From assembly GCF_034932105.1 (NCBI RefSeq), contig NZ_JAYGIG010000004.1, positions 1 to 64,000 on the forward strand: a DNA stretch of 64,000 nucleotides, read 5' to 3'. A program made the position numbers and the translations under genes. The DNA is from Leptothoe sp034932105. GTDB lineage: Bacteria; Cyanobacteriota; Cyanobacteriia; Phormidesmidales; Phormidesmidaceae. Positions 8,380 through 16,583 of the stretch are shown here, in pieces. Under the pieces are notes generated by a model. That model was not told the origin of the DNA and searched no databases. It saw only the letters and a program-made list of their open reading frames with translations. Numbering within the stretch: the first letter of the stretch is position 1; each line of letters starts with the position of its first letter.

Positions 8380-9273
8380 CTATATTTGGCAGATGATTGC
8401 GATCGCATCCACAGTCTCATTGGTCACCTCCAGCTCCATCGTGCAGGCGACTTCCGTGTTTGTGTACTGCCAATAGTCCGCATCTGCTCGGGGGTCTACC
8501 AGGGGTGCCCCGTAGATCCGTTCTACTTCAGAGACGTCCATACCAGGGCAAATGCCCGAGGGTGTGCAGTAGCTGGAGCTGACACTGCGGAGGTTGAGCG
8601 CCGCATCTTCATAAAAACTAACGGACAGACCCCGGTAGGTGAATCGAGCAGAAAAGGGACTGGTTCGATCGATCTGATCGGGTTGGCCCAGGGCTGCAAT
8701 CACTTCGGCTTCCCTAGCACCGGATTCCACACCGCCCAGGGAGAGTTCATCAGACGAGAGTTTACCAACGCTGCTGTGAGCTTGCCAGCCATTGGCCGTA
8801 CAGATGCCGCCCCCCTCGGGTACGTTGTCACTGTGGCACCAGTAGTTTTCCCCGTCAAACACATGGCCAGGGTTGATGGCAGTGAGCTGGCTAGTGGGTT
8901 GCCATTCATGCTCTCCGCCTTCGTCGTAGTAGCGGTATTGATCGCCGCGTACCTCTAGCCCCTGACCGGTGCCGCCCATCGCGTAGTAGCCATCGGTAAT
9001 GCGGCGGCCTGTAGTGTTTTGCTTGGTCTGACTGGGGCCATCGTTGGGTCGGGCGGTGGTGGTGAGAGTGTCGTTGGCGTGGGGAGACTCCGCTGGGGCA
9101 GCGGTTTCATCATCGGAGGCCGCTACTCGCTCACTGGCAGCGACCGGATTGGTTGCAGCGCTGGCTTGGGTTTCAGCCGTGGCAGCGGGTTTACCACAGC
9201 TGTAGAGAGTCAGAGTCAAGGCTGTGGTTAGTAGCAGCGTACGGGCACGTAGGGAAAAAATGTTGGGTGTCAT
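8380..9273 (-). CDS. Lipoprotein with C-terminal 'CTPSG-CPGM' module
   Basis: About 297 residues from the ATG at 9273; a TTG nine bases upstream is in frame but less likely. The N-terminus has a lipobox (LYSC, Cys26), then a Thr/Ala/Ser-rich linker to about residue 90. A middle region (DGYYAMGGTGQGLEVRGDQ, YRYYDEGGEHEW) follows. The C-terminal module reads LSLGGVESGAREAEVIAALG, FTYRGLSVSFYEDA, YCTPSGICPGM, IYGAPLVDP. This last module is shared with the neighbouring lipoprotein at 9373-10053, so they are paralogues over that part. I do not recognise a named family. Location in the outer membrane or periplasm follows from the lipobox. The antisense frames over this gene are shadows. Confidence 0.8.
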   Translation of the reverse strand: MTPNIFSLRARTLLLTTALTLTLYSCGKPAATAETQASAATNPVAASERVAASDDETAAPAESPHANDTLTTTARPNDGPSQTKQNTTGRRITDGYYAMGGTGQGLEVRGDQYRYYDEGGEHEWQPTSQLTAINPGHVFDGENYWCHSDNVPEGGGICTANGWQAHSSVGKLSSDELSLGGVESGAREAEVIAALGQPDQIDRTSPFSARFTYRGLSVSFYEDAALNLRSVSSSYCTPSGICPGMDVSEVERIYGAPLVDPRADADYWQYTNTEVACTMELEVTNETVDAIAIICQI

Positions 9274-9372
9274 AATAGCCAAGAATTCGGTTAAGTGCGA
9301 AAGGATAATAGAGCAGGAGAAAATCTGAGTCAGCAGGCTGGGCTGGTTCAGGTTGCCTTGTCATTGAACTGA

Positions 9373-10053
9373 TCAAGGCTGGCATTCGATTGTCAAGGAA
9401 GCCATTTTGTCTTCATCATCAACATCGATTTTCAGCCAGCAGCTACCGGCTTCAGACGGGTAATACTCCAGGTATTGCCCATCTTCTCGATCAACCACAA
9501 CAGGGTCACCGTATCTGGCACGGGCACGCTCAAACTTCATATTGGGGCAGACGCCACTGGGAGTACAGTGGATCGAGTTGGTGCTGTAGATTTCAATCAC
9601 CCTGCCGTCGTAAAAGTAAACGGTGAAGTCGGTGTACTCAAACCTACGCTCGACCGGATCTTCGACAATGTGATTGGGTTGGCCGAGAAAATCGAGCTCG
9701 GCCAGAACGGTTGCCTCATCATCACCGGGACGGATACCCCCTAGGGATAGTTCACTTTCGGAGAACTCTATCTCTCCTGGAAAGGGGACTTGTTGCTTAG
9801 GGGCATCGGCTGTTGTGGCTTCGCTGAAGAGGGGTTCTGATGGAACTTCAGGATCTGCCGCTGGCTCAGGCGCACCTGGAGTGAGAGCATCGTCCGGCGT
9901 AGGGACTGGATTTGAGGCGGTATGCGATGGGGATGCCGGCAGTGTTGCTTGGGTGCAGGCGGTGGTTGCGATCGCAAGCCCACCAGTGAGTATCATGGCA
10001 AGCAGAAGCCGTATCCCGAAGCCAACATTTCCTGGCGTTGTCGTTGTTATCAT
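9373..10053 (-). CDS. Probable lipoprotein, paralogue of downstream neighbour
   Basis: This 226-residue protein has an N-terminal hydrophobic segment ending in ATTAC (Cys33), a weak lipobox. A Pro/Ala-rich linker to about residue 95 precedes the same C-terminal module as the gene at 8380-9273: LSLGGIRPGDDEATVLAEL, RRFEYTDFTVYFYDG, HCTPSGVCPNM, ARYGDPVVVD. Two Cys in the CTPSGxCP motif and one near the C-terminus (TIECQP) could form disulfides in the periplasm. The gene lies 99 bp upstream of its paralogue and in the same direction, so a small operon arising from duplication is likely. Function unknown. Confidence 0.8.
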   Translation of the reverse strand: MITTTTPGNVGFGIRLLLAMILTGGLAIATTACTQATLPASPSHTASNPVPTPDDALTPGAPEPAADPEVPSEPLFSEATTADAPKQQVPFPGEIEFSESELSLGGIRPGDDEATVLAELDFLGQPNHIVEDPVERRFEYTDFTVYFYDGRVIEIYSTNSIHCTPSGVCPNMKFERARARYGDPVVVDREDGQYLEYYPSEAGSCWLKIDVDDEDKMASLTIECQP

Positions 10054-10182
10054 GGTGTCTTTCTAAAAACAGTTGACGTGACCGAACTGACAGGGGAGGG
10101 ACCTTCCTGCTTAGGAGCTTTCCTGGTTAAGGATTAGGAAGATCCCTGACTGATTTGCCACTGACTCACTCCTGAAGGAGGA

Positions 10183-11211
10183 TTAGCGGGCCATAAAGGC
10201 AGCTGACTGCCAGCGATACACAGGAACCCCACCGTTAACAATATCTGTATCCACCCCATTGGGCAGCGTTACTGTTTCATACAAAGGGGTGCTGCGAGCA
10301 TGGAGACCCACCAGATAATAGTTACCATCACTAAAGAGAGCGAAAATCGGTCCCCCGGATGCCCCCGGATTGGTATCGCAATCGTGGATCAGGGTTTCTT
10401 CTAGCTCATCGCCAGCGGGCCATACCCCCAAAATGCTACAGGTCTGATCAACCCCAGCGGTCTCCGTGGGTTGGCCCCACTCCTGGAGAGTCTCCGTCGG
10501 GAAGTCGCCCGCATAGCCCAACAGATTAATGCTTTCGAAGGTTGAGTCAATCACGGCTGGGTCTTCAAAGTTCAGGTCCCGCCAGCCCATATAGCCGTAG
10601 TAATCACCCAGGGGGGCTGCCAGGCTCAAGACGGCCCAATCATCTTTGGGCAGTTCATGGCCGGTGGACCAGCCCGTCTGATAGGCAATAATCTCGGTTT
10701 CGTCTAATGAGACCCCGTCAATTAATCCGGGTTTAAATATTAGCTTCAGACCGATCGCAGCGTTTCCCTGGATCAAACCAGAGTAGTCAGCCGGTTCGAT
10801 AAAGGTATCCACCAGTTCACCGGATTCATCTTGTAGGGCCAAAATCAGGCAATGGGAATTGGTTAAAATCGCTGCTGGGGCAATCAGGGTGGCCGTACAG
10901 GTGGAGGTGGCTTCACCCTGGATTTGCCACTCTAACCGTCCCATGGCTACCCAGGGAAATTCCCGCGAGAGAACGGGTAGCCGCTCATCTGCACCGATCA
11001 CCACCCGACTGTCATCGTAGGGGGCATCGCTTTGGGTAATGTCTTCGGGCAGCATTGTGGCACCGTCGGTCTCAGCATCAAACGCCAGGTCAATCATGCC
11101 TGGTCCGTCAGGGACTTGAGCCATCGCAGGCACATTGAATCCCAGAAGAATTGTCAACAGTGTCACCAGCAGCAGCGCGATAAATTTTTTACGGATGAAT
11201 CGATTCAGCAT
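10183..11211 (-). CDS. Secreted trypsin/V8-like serine protease
   Basis: This 342-residue protein has a clear signal peptide (basic start, hydrophobic core, VPAMA cleavage near residue 31). It carries the chymotrypsin-fold (S1/V8-like) triad: His120 in ILTNSHC, Asp191 in KDDWAVLSL and Ser285 in NPGASGGPIF. Cys residues at 105/121 and 258/278 suggest disulfides, as expected outside the cytoplasm. Between signal and catalytic domain are about 60 residues that may be a propeptide. It sits between a lipoprotein pair and CHAT-B, all on the minus strand. It may process neighbouring exported proteins, which is inference. Confidence 0.88.
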   Translation of the reverse strand: MLNRFIRKKFIALLLVTLLTILLGFNVPAMAQVPDGPGMIDLAFDAETDGATMLPEDITQSDAPYDDSRVVIGADERLPVLSREFPWVAMGRLEWQIQGEATSTCTATLIAPAAILTNSHCLILALQDESGELVDTFIEPADYSGLIQGNAAIGLKLIFKPGLIDGVSLDETEIIAYQTGWSTGHELPKDDWAVLSLAAPLGDYYGYMGWRDLNFEDPAVIDSTFESINLLGYAGDFPTETLQEWGQPTETAGVDQTCSILGVWPAGDELEETLIHDCDTNPGASGGPIFALFSDGNYYLVGLHARSTPLYETVTLPNGVDTDIVNGGVPVYRWQSAAFMAR

Positions 11212-11307
11212 AACAGTCTTTTTAGAGGGTAATTTGAAGGGATTATTCGACAGTTTGACTTTGGTAGAAGACCCCTTTTGCCCGGTATCAAAAATGGATA
11301 CGAGCTG

Positions 11308-14300
11308 CTATCGCCACTCCCCTTGCAGAGTAAAAGCAGCCCAGTAGTAGGGGCTTTGGCCCGCTTCCCACATGTCAAGCTGGGCGGCTCTCAGAGCCGC
11401 TGCCGGAGACTGGTTTTCTTCGAGTAAATAGCGATAGAACTCGGTCATCAGGTTAGCTGTGGCTTCGTCATTCACATTCCACAATGAAACGGCGACCCGT
11501 TCCGCACCGGCATACATAAATCCTCTGGATAGACCGATAATGCCCTCGCCACTGACCTGTTCCCCGCGCCCAGTCTGACATGCGCTTAGCACCACCAACT
11601 CCGCCGATAGTTTCAGGTTAAAGATATCGTGTAGCCGCAGAAAGCCATCATCGCGGCGGTTGCCCTGTTCATCCACCAGGGATAGCACCACCCCCGAAAG
11701 CTGGGGGTTCACCGGATTGATAAAGCCATGGGTCGCCAGATGCACCACCCCATAGTCGCCCAGTTTTGGATCGGTTACCCAGTCGTAGTTGGCCTCAAAG
11801 TCAAAGGCGGCGAGAGAACGGAGGTTGCGTTGCTGAGCCAGTTGCAGAATGCCGTCGGCTTCGGTGCGGGTAAAGGGCAATGGCAGAATCGCTTGCAGGT
11901 TCATATCCCGCAAGTTCCGCTCCGCTTCCCTGGGCAAGTCAGTGTTACTCGCCTGCTTGAGGCGTTCATCAGTGGGCTGGTAAACGGGGTCGGCCAGCAC
12001 TGCCACCGATAAGGGTTGTTCAGGGCGGTTGCCCAACTGGTGTCGCAGAACAGAAACCGCAGAAATTGAAGGCTGACTGAGAATTTCATGTTCACTGAGC
12101 AGTGGCTCATACTGCTCTGCGCCGGGAACTGCCAGGGCGGCGAAGGGTATTTCTGAGAGGATGCCATCCCCAGCCACCAGCAGACGTTTTCCCTCGGCCC
12201 AGGCAGGAAGTTCCGGCAGAATCATCGCCGTCAGGGTTTGAGCAGGGCGTCTCACCAGACCCACCGGGCCAGGATTGGCCAGGGCATTGCGAAAGGTGCT
12301 GGCAGCGGTATTAATCTCTTCTCGACCGGGCAGGACAACACTTTGAAATTGTTCTGGACCGACTATCCACAGGTAGCTTTGGTCTTCACCGAGGGCGTAC
12401 TGTAGTAGCACGGTGTCATCATCAAGCACCTGTTGTTGAATCTGGTCTAAGGTGAGCGGACGAGGCTGCACGGTGTCGGCATAGGCAGGGCTGGCTCGGC
12501 GGATCTCTGCTAGGGTATTTTCAAGTTGTTGTAAGACGGTCTCGCTTTCCCGGTCGATAGCGGCGGCTTCAGTCTGGGTGTAGTCGCCACTGCGCAGGGC
12601 AATGCGACGACTTTCGATCTGTTGTAGCTCGGTTTTCAGAGACTGTTCCTGGGCCAGCAGCGTTGGGTCAACCCCCTGACGAATATCCACATTGGCCTCG
12701 CTGAGCAATTCGAGCAGGACCCTGGCCCGTGAGGCTTCACTGGTTTCAAAGGCTGCTTCCGGTCGCCCCAACTGCATCAGAATATGAGTTTTCAGTTGGT
12801 AATAATTCTGTACGGTGGCAAAGTAGCTAGAGCGGAGTTCGCCGGGGCTGATATCGAGGCGCAGGTCTTCAATCAAGGTAATGGCATCATTGATAGTTTC
12901 AAGGGCATCGTCAAGTTGCCCCTGAGTTTGATAAAGGTGCGCCAGATTGCTTAAGGCATTCGCTTCCTGAGGGCGATCGCCCACGGCCTGGCTCAGGGGC
13001 AATGCCTGTTGATAGTGTTCCAGGGCTGATTCTGGCTTACCCAAGCTATAGTAGACAGCGCCAATATTGTTGAGGGTAACCGCCTCACCTGCCCGATCAC
13101 CTACTGCTCGTCGGAGCGGCAGGGCCTGTTGATAGTAGTCTAAAGCGGCAGTCCAATTACCTAACCTACCGTATGCTCGTCCAGTATTGGTCAGAATAGA
13201 GGCCTCACTCCTGCGATCGCCCACGGCTCGACTCAGAGGCAACGCCTGTTGATAATGTTCCAGTGCTGTTGCGATCTCGCCCAGGGTCTCGTAGACAGAG
13301 CCCAGGTTGGTCAACGTTGTCGCCTCTAAGGCGCGGTGTCCTACCGCCCGGCTCAAGGATAAAGAGCGTTGATAATAATCCAGAGCGGTTTCTGGATCAC
13401 CTAAAGAATCATACAGGAGTCCAATATTATTAAGGGTGACAGAAACTTCTCGACGATTGTTGATTGCTTGAAGCAGGGACAATGCCTGTTGATAGTGATC
13501 TAGCGCAGTTTGTCGCTCCCCCAGGGAATCGTAAGCAGATCCAATATTGTTAAGGGTCACCCCTTCTTTAAACTGATCTCCAATTTCACGGTGTATCACC
13601 AGGGCCTCTTGGTAATAATTCAGCGCCGCTTGTGACTCGCCTGAGTCATTATAGACCAACCCCATAACCGTCAACGTAACGGCTTCGCCTGCGCGATCGC
13701 CTACGGTTTGTCGCAGGGCCAGTGCCTGTTGTAAATAGTCCAGGGCAGTTTTCCCTTCACCGATCTCGTTGTAGACCGCCCCAATATTGTTCAGGGCAAT
13801 GGCTTCACTGGCCGTGTCGCCCATCGCCTGCCACAATGCCAATGCCTGTTGGTAATGGGTCAAAGCACTGTTCTGTTCCCCTAGGTCATTGTAAATACTG
13901 CCGATCCTGTTCAGGGTCATGGCTTCCTGCTGCCGATTACCTAACATTTGATAGAGTTGCAGCGCCTGCTGCTGATGGGCTAGCGCAATATCCCACTGGC
14001 TGATTGCCTGATAGGAAGCGGCTATGTTACTGAGGGTAACGGCTTCACCAGGGCGATCTCCCACAACTTGCCGCAACGGTAAAGATTGTCGGAAATATTC
14101 CAATGCAGTTTCTTGCTCACCCAATGCCTGGTAGACGGCTCCAATGTTGTTGAGGGTTGCAGCTTCTTGCTCTTGATAACCCACAGCCTGACTCAAGGAT
14201 AGGGCTTGCTGGTAATAGTCCAGGGCGGTTTCTTGCGCTTTCTGCTGAAAGTAGATCAGGCCAATGTTATTGAGGGTAACGGACTCACCCGCGCGATCGC

Positions 14301-14793
14301 CTACGGCCCGCCGCAGCGGCAGCGCTTGTTGATAATAAGCCAGCGCAGTTTCATGGTCACCCAAAGCACTGTAGGTTAACCCTATGCCATTGAGGGTAGT
14401 TGCTTCTCCCGCCTGATTGCCTGTGGCTCGCCGCAGCGGCAGTGCTTGTTGATAATAAGCCAATGCCGTTTCCCAGTCGCCCAGGGAATAGTAAGCTGCA
14501 CCAATATCATTGAGGACAACAGCCATCTCGTGCTGGGCGTTAACGCTTTGCCAGAGGGATAGCGCCTGCTGCCATCGTTCGATTGCCTGACGCAGCGATG
14601 CTTCACTACCTTCCTGGTATAGGCGATCGCCCTCCTGATACAGCCGATTGGCTTCAGCCAAGTCAGCCTGCTGCCCAAGGACAATATCGCCGTCCGTAGC
14701 CAGCGCAGTGAGTTCTGCTACAGGCATTAGCCAGAAAGCCGTACTCAGTCCTAAATTTAACCCTATCGCTAGAATCTGCCGTTTTGACAGCAT
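11308..14793 (-). CDS. Exported TPR-CHAT protease-like protein (copy B)
   Basis: 1161 residues from the ATG at 14793; a TTG 21 bases upstream is in frame, but the ATG gives the same MLSKRQIL start as copy A. A signal peptide is followed by about fourteen 40-residue TPRs, against ten in copy A. The length difference of 160 residues equals exactly four repeats. The C-terminal CHAT domain keeps the HLATHG His and LSACQTG Cys. The last ~500 codons are almost identical to copy A, apart from a diverged patch around 12040-12200, a sign of gene conversion or recent duplication with mosaic repair. It is probably an extracytoplasmic cysteine peptidase or peptidase-like scaffold. Confidence 0.9.
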   Translation of the reverse strand: MLSKRQILAIGLNLGLSTAFWLMPVAELTALATDGDIVLGQQADLAEANRLYQEGDRLYQEGSEASLRQAIERWQQALSLWQSVNAQHEMAVVLNDIGAAYYSLGDWETALAYYQQALPLRRATGNQAGEATTLNGIGLTYSALGDHETALAYYQQALPLRRAVGDRAGESVTLNNIGLIYFQQKAQETALDYYQQALSLSQAVGYQEQEAATLNNIGAVYQALGEQETALEYFRQSLPLRQVVGDRPGEAVTLSNIAASYQAISQWDIALAHQQQALQLYQMLGNRQQEAMTLNRIGSIYNDLGEQNSALTHYQQALALWQAMGDTASEAIALNNIGAVYNEIGEGKTALDYLQQALALRQTVGDRAGEAVTLTVMGLVYNDSGESQAALNYYQEALVIHREIGDQFKEGVTLNNIGSAYDSLGERQTALDHYQQALSLLQAINNRREVSVTLNNIGLLYDSLGDPETALDYYQRSLSLSRAVGHRALEATTLTNLGSVYETLGEIATALEHYQQALPLSRAVGDRRSEASILTNTGRAYGRLGNWTAALDYYQQALPLRRAVGDRAGEAVTLNNIGAVYYSLGKPESALEHYQQALPLSQAVGDRPQEANALSNLAHLYQTQGQLDDALETINDAITLIEDLRLDISPGELRSSYFATVQNYYQLKTHILMQLGRPEAAFETSEASRARVLLELLSEANVDIRQGVDPTLLAQEQSLKTELQQIESRRIALRSGDYTQTEAAAIDRESETVLQQLENTLAEIRRASPAYADTVQPRPLTLDQIQQQVLDDDTVLLQYALGEDQSYLWIVGPEQFQSVVLPGREEINTAASTFRNALANPGPVGLVRRPAQTLTAMILPELPAWAEGKRLLVAGDGILSEIPFAALAVPGAEQYEPLLSEHEILSQPSISAVSVLRHQLGNRPEQPLSVAVLADPVYQPTDERLKQASNTDLPREAERNLRDMNLQAILPLPFTRTEADGILQLAQQRNLRSLAAFDFEANYDWVTDPKLGDYGVVHLATHGFINPVNPQLSGVVLSLVDEQGNRRDDGFLRLHDIFNLKLSAELVVLSACQTGRGEQVSGEGIIGLSRGFMYAGAERVAVSLWNVNDEATANLMTEFYRYLLEENQSPAAALRAAQLDMWEAGQSPYYWAAFTLQGEWR

Positions 14794-14940
14794 ATATGGT
14801 TCATTCCTACCCAATGCACGAAATTTGAACGACTAATCACGATTTGATTCCACTGATGGCTTCATACTCATACAGCGCTTGAGGGAGCCAACAGTCAGAT
14901 TACCCAGGTTGAAACAGACAATCCGCCTGACTCACGATCC

Positions 14941-15362
14941 CTATCGCCACTCGCCTTGCAGGGTAAAGGCAGCCCAGTAGTAGGGACTTTGCCCGTTTTC
15001 CCACATAGAAAGCTGGGCAGTTCTGAGGGCCGCCGCCGGGGATTGGTTTTCTTCCAGTAAATAGCGATAGAACTCAGTCATTAGGTTGGCTGTGGCTTCG
15101 TCATTCACATTCCACAACGACACCGCCACCCGTTCCGCACCGGCATACATAAATCCTCTGGATAGGCCGATGATGCCCTCACCTCTGATCTGTTCACCGC
15201 GTCCGGTCTGACAGGCGCTTAGCACCACCCACTCCGCCGATAGTTTCAGGTTAAAGATATCGTGAACTGCAGCAAGCCATCATCGCGGCGGTTGCCCTGT
15301 TCATCCACCAGGGATAGCACCCCCTCCCCGAAAGTTGGGGATTGACTGGATTGATAAAGTCG
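14941..15362 (-). pseudogene. CHAT-domain C-terminal relic (copy C)
   Basis: The last 95 codons, from LSACQTG to FTLQGEWR, match copies A and B with few changes. Upstream the match continues to about 15362 (through the FINPVNPQLSG codons) but is broken by a 1-bp deletion near 15274 (gaactgcag instead of gcaaccgcag) and other changes. No TPR part remains, and the catalytic His segment is missing beyond the breakpoint. It lies directly upstream of CHAT-B, so it is probably what remains of a tandem third copy. It has no start of its own. Confidence 0.85.
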
Positions 15363-15376
15363 AGCTAAGAAGAGGT

Positions 15377-15874
15377 TTAATTAATGGGGGAAACGGTCTG
15401 TTCTGCCAGCCAGCCTTTGCAGTAAAAGTCTAAAATGGGCGGAATTTGATTGAGTGAAATCTCTTTTACATCTGTATCAGCTAACGGGAAGCCTGGACTT
15501 CCCTGAGCCGATTGGGAGGCTGCTTCTTTGAGTGCGATCGCATAACCCTCTTCAAAAACAGGTGCAAACAGAGAGGTCGTGATCGACTCAGTTGCTCGGT
15601 TGGCACAGGCTTCTAACACCTTGGCTGCTGGATTATTCTCAATCACATGCTCAATACTGTGGTTGGTCGATTCCGTAACGACGCTACTAATCAGAATTGC
15701 AGCCACTTCGCGATCATGAGCCGCTTTCTCACTGGCGCTGGACTCGCTATTGTCAGAGGTGGGTGAGCAACCTGCTAAAACCGTTAACAAAACTGAAATG
15801 CTGATACTGGCTATAAGACGGTTGTTGTGACTGAAATTATTCTGTTTGAGATTCTGACCAGAAATTGACATCAT
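15377..15874 (-). CDS. Small lipoprotein of unknown function
   Basis: 165 residues from the first of two adjacent ATGs (15874); an upstream in-frame TTG at 15913 would put a charged extension before the signal and is less likely. It has a classic lipoprotein signal: hydrophobic SISISVLLTVLAGC with lipobox LAGC. The mature part is mostly helical and acidic, with Cys in LEACANRA and FYCKGW. I do not recognise the family. It lies between the CHAT relic and the IS6-type remnant, at the edge of the exported-protein island. Confidence 0.7.
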   Translation of the reverse strand: MMSISGQNLKQNNFSHNNRLIASISISVLLTVLAGCSPTSDNSESSASEKAAHDREVAAILISSVVTESTNHSIEHVIENNPAAKVLEACANRATESITTSLFAPVFEEGYAIALKEAASQSAQGSPGFPLADTDVKEISLNQIPPILDFYCKGWLAEQTVSPIN

Positions 15875-15975
15875 CGTTTTGCTTACCAATTTTACGGGCC
15901 AATAGCAGCCCAAAACAAAACTATCCGAAGTGTGTGCCTATCGATAGTACCCTTTAGGGTACTGATGAAAATCTG

Positions 15976-16361
15976 TCAAATTCCCTTTATTTGAGGTGTT
16001 TGGGCTTTCTCGGAGGAGTCTTCGTGAAGACCGACGGCCCGGGCAAAGAAGGCTTTGGTCCCGGCCATATCTCGGGTGGCACTGAGGCCAGCATCGAGGA
16101 GGTTGCCATCCTCATCAATGCCCCGATAGAGATAGCACCACACACCGTTTACTTGAATGAAAGTTGCGTCAATCAACCAGATCTTACCGACTTGGCCTTT
16201 TTGTTTTGTTCGGATCTGCTCCGTAAAATGAGGCAGAAAACGTTCCTCCCAATCTCGTACGGTTTTATGGGTGAACTGGAAGCCCCGAAGTAAAAAGAAC
16301 TCGGACACATCCATGCTAAGCACCCTTGATACAGGTCCTCAAAATGGAGCTTTGTGCTCAT
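15976..16361 (-). pseudogene. Truncated, frameshifted IS6-family transposase
   Basis: The frame from 16323 reads MDVSEFFLLRGFQFTHKTV, IWLIDATFIQVNGVWCYLYR, IDEDGNLLDAGLSATRDMAG, which is the N-terminal half and first catalytic Asp of an IS6/IS26-like DDE transposase. The true start (MSTKLHFEDLYQGC at 16361) is in another frame, so there is a frameshift near 16318. The protein breaks off after FFARAVG, so the remaining DDE residues are lost. The 5' 85 bp recur at 565-660. This is a dead insertion sequence. Confidence 0.85.
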
Positions 16362-16583
16362 TATTCAGGAAATACTGGGTTAAATCACTATTCACGACAC
16401 TGTTCTATAGGTGCAAAAACTGCCCAATCCTACCCGTTGTCATCACCCTACAAACCACAGCAGAGATCTTAGACACCATACATAATAATTGATAGTGCTA
16501 CTGCTAAGTTAGGTACTGAAAGGGCTACAGCTATTAAGCTAGATCTTTTCTAAGCAACTACCAGCATATTGCCCATCTTCCCC

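Noticed and set aside
8128..8958. 276-aa open frame on the plus strand
   Set aside because: It overlaps the end of the GUN4-GUN4 gene in another frame and lies antisense to the lipoprotein at 8380-9273, which has a clear lipobox and a paralogue. The 276-aa frame shows no coherent domain.
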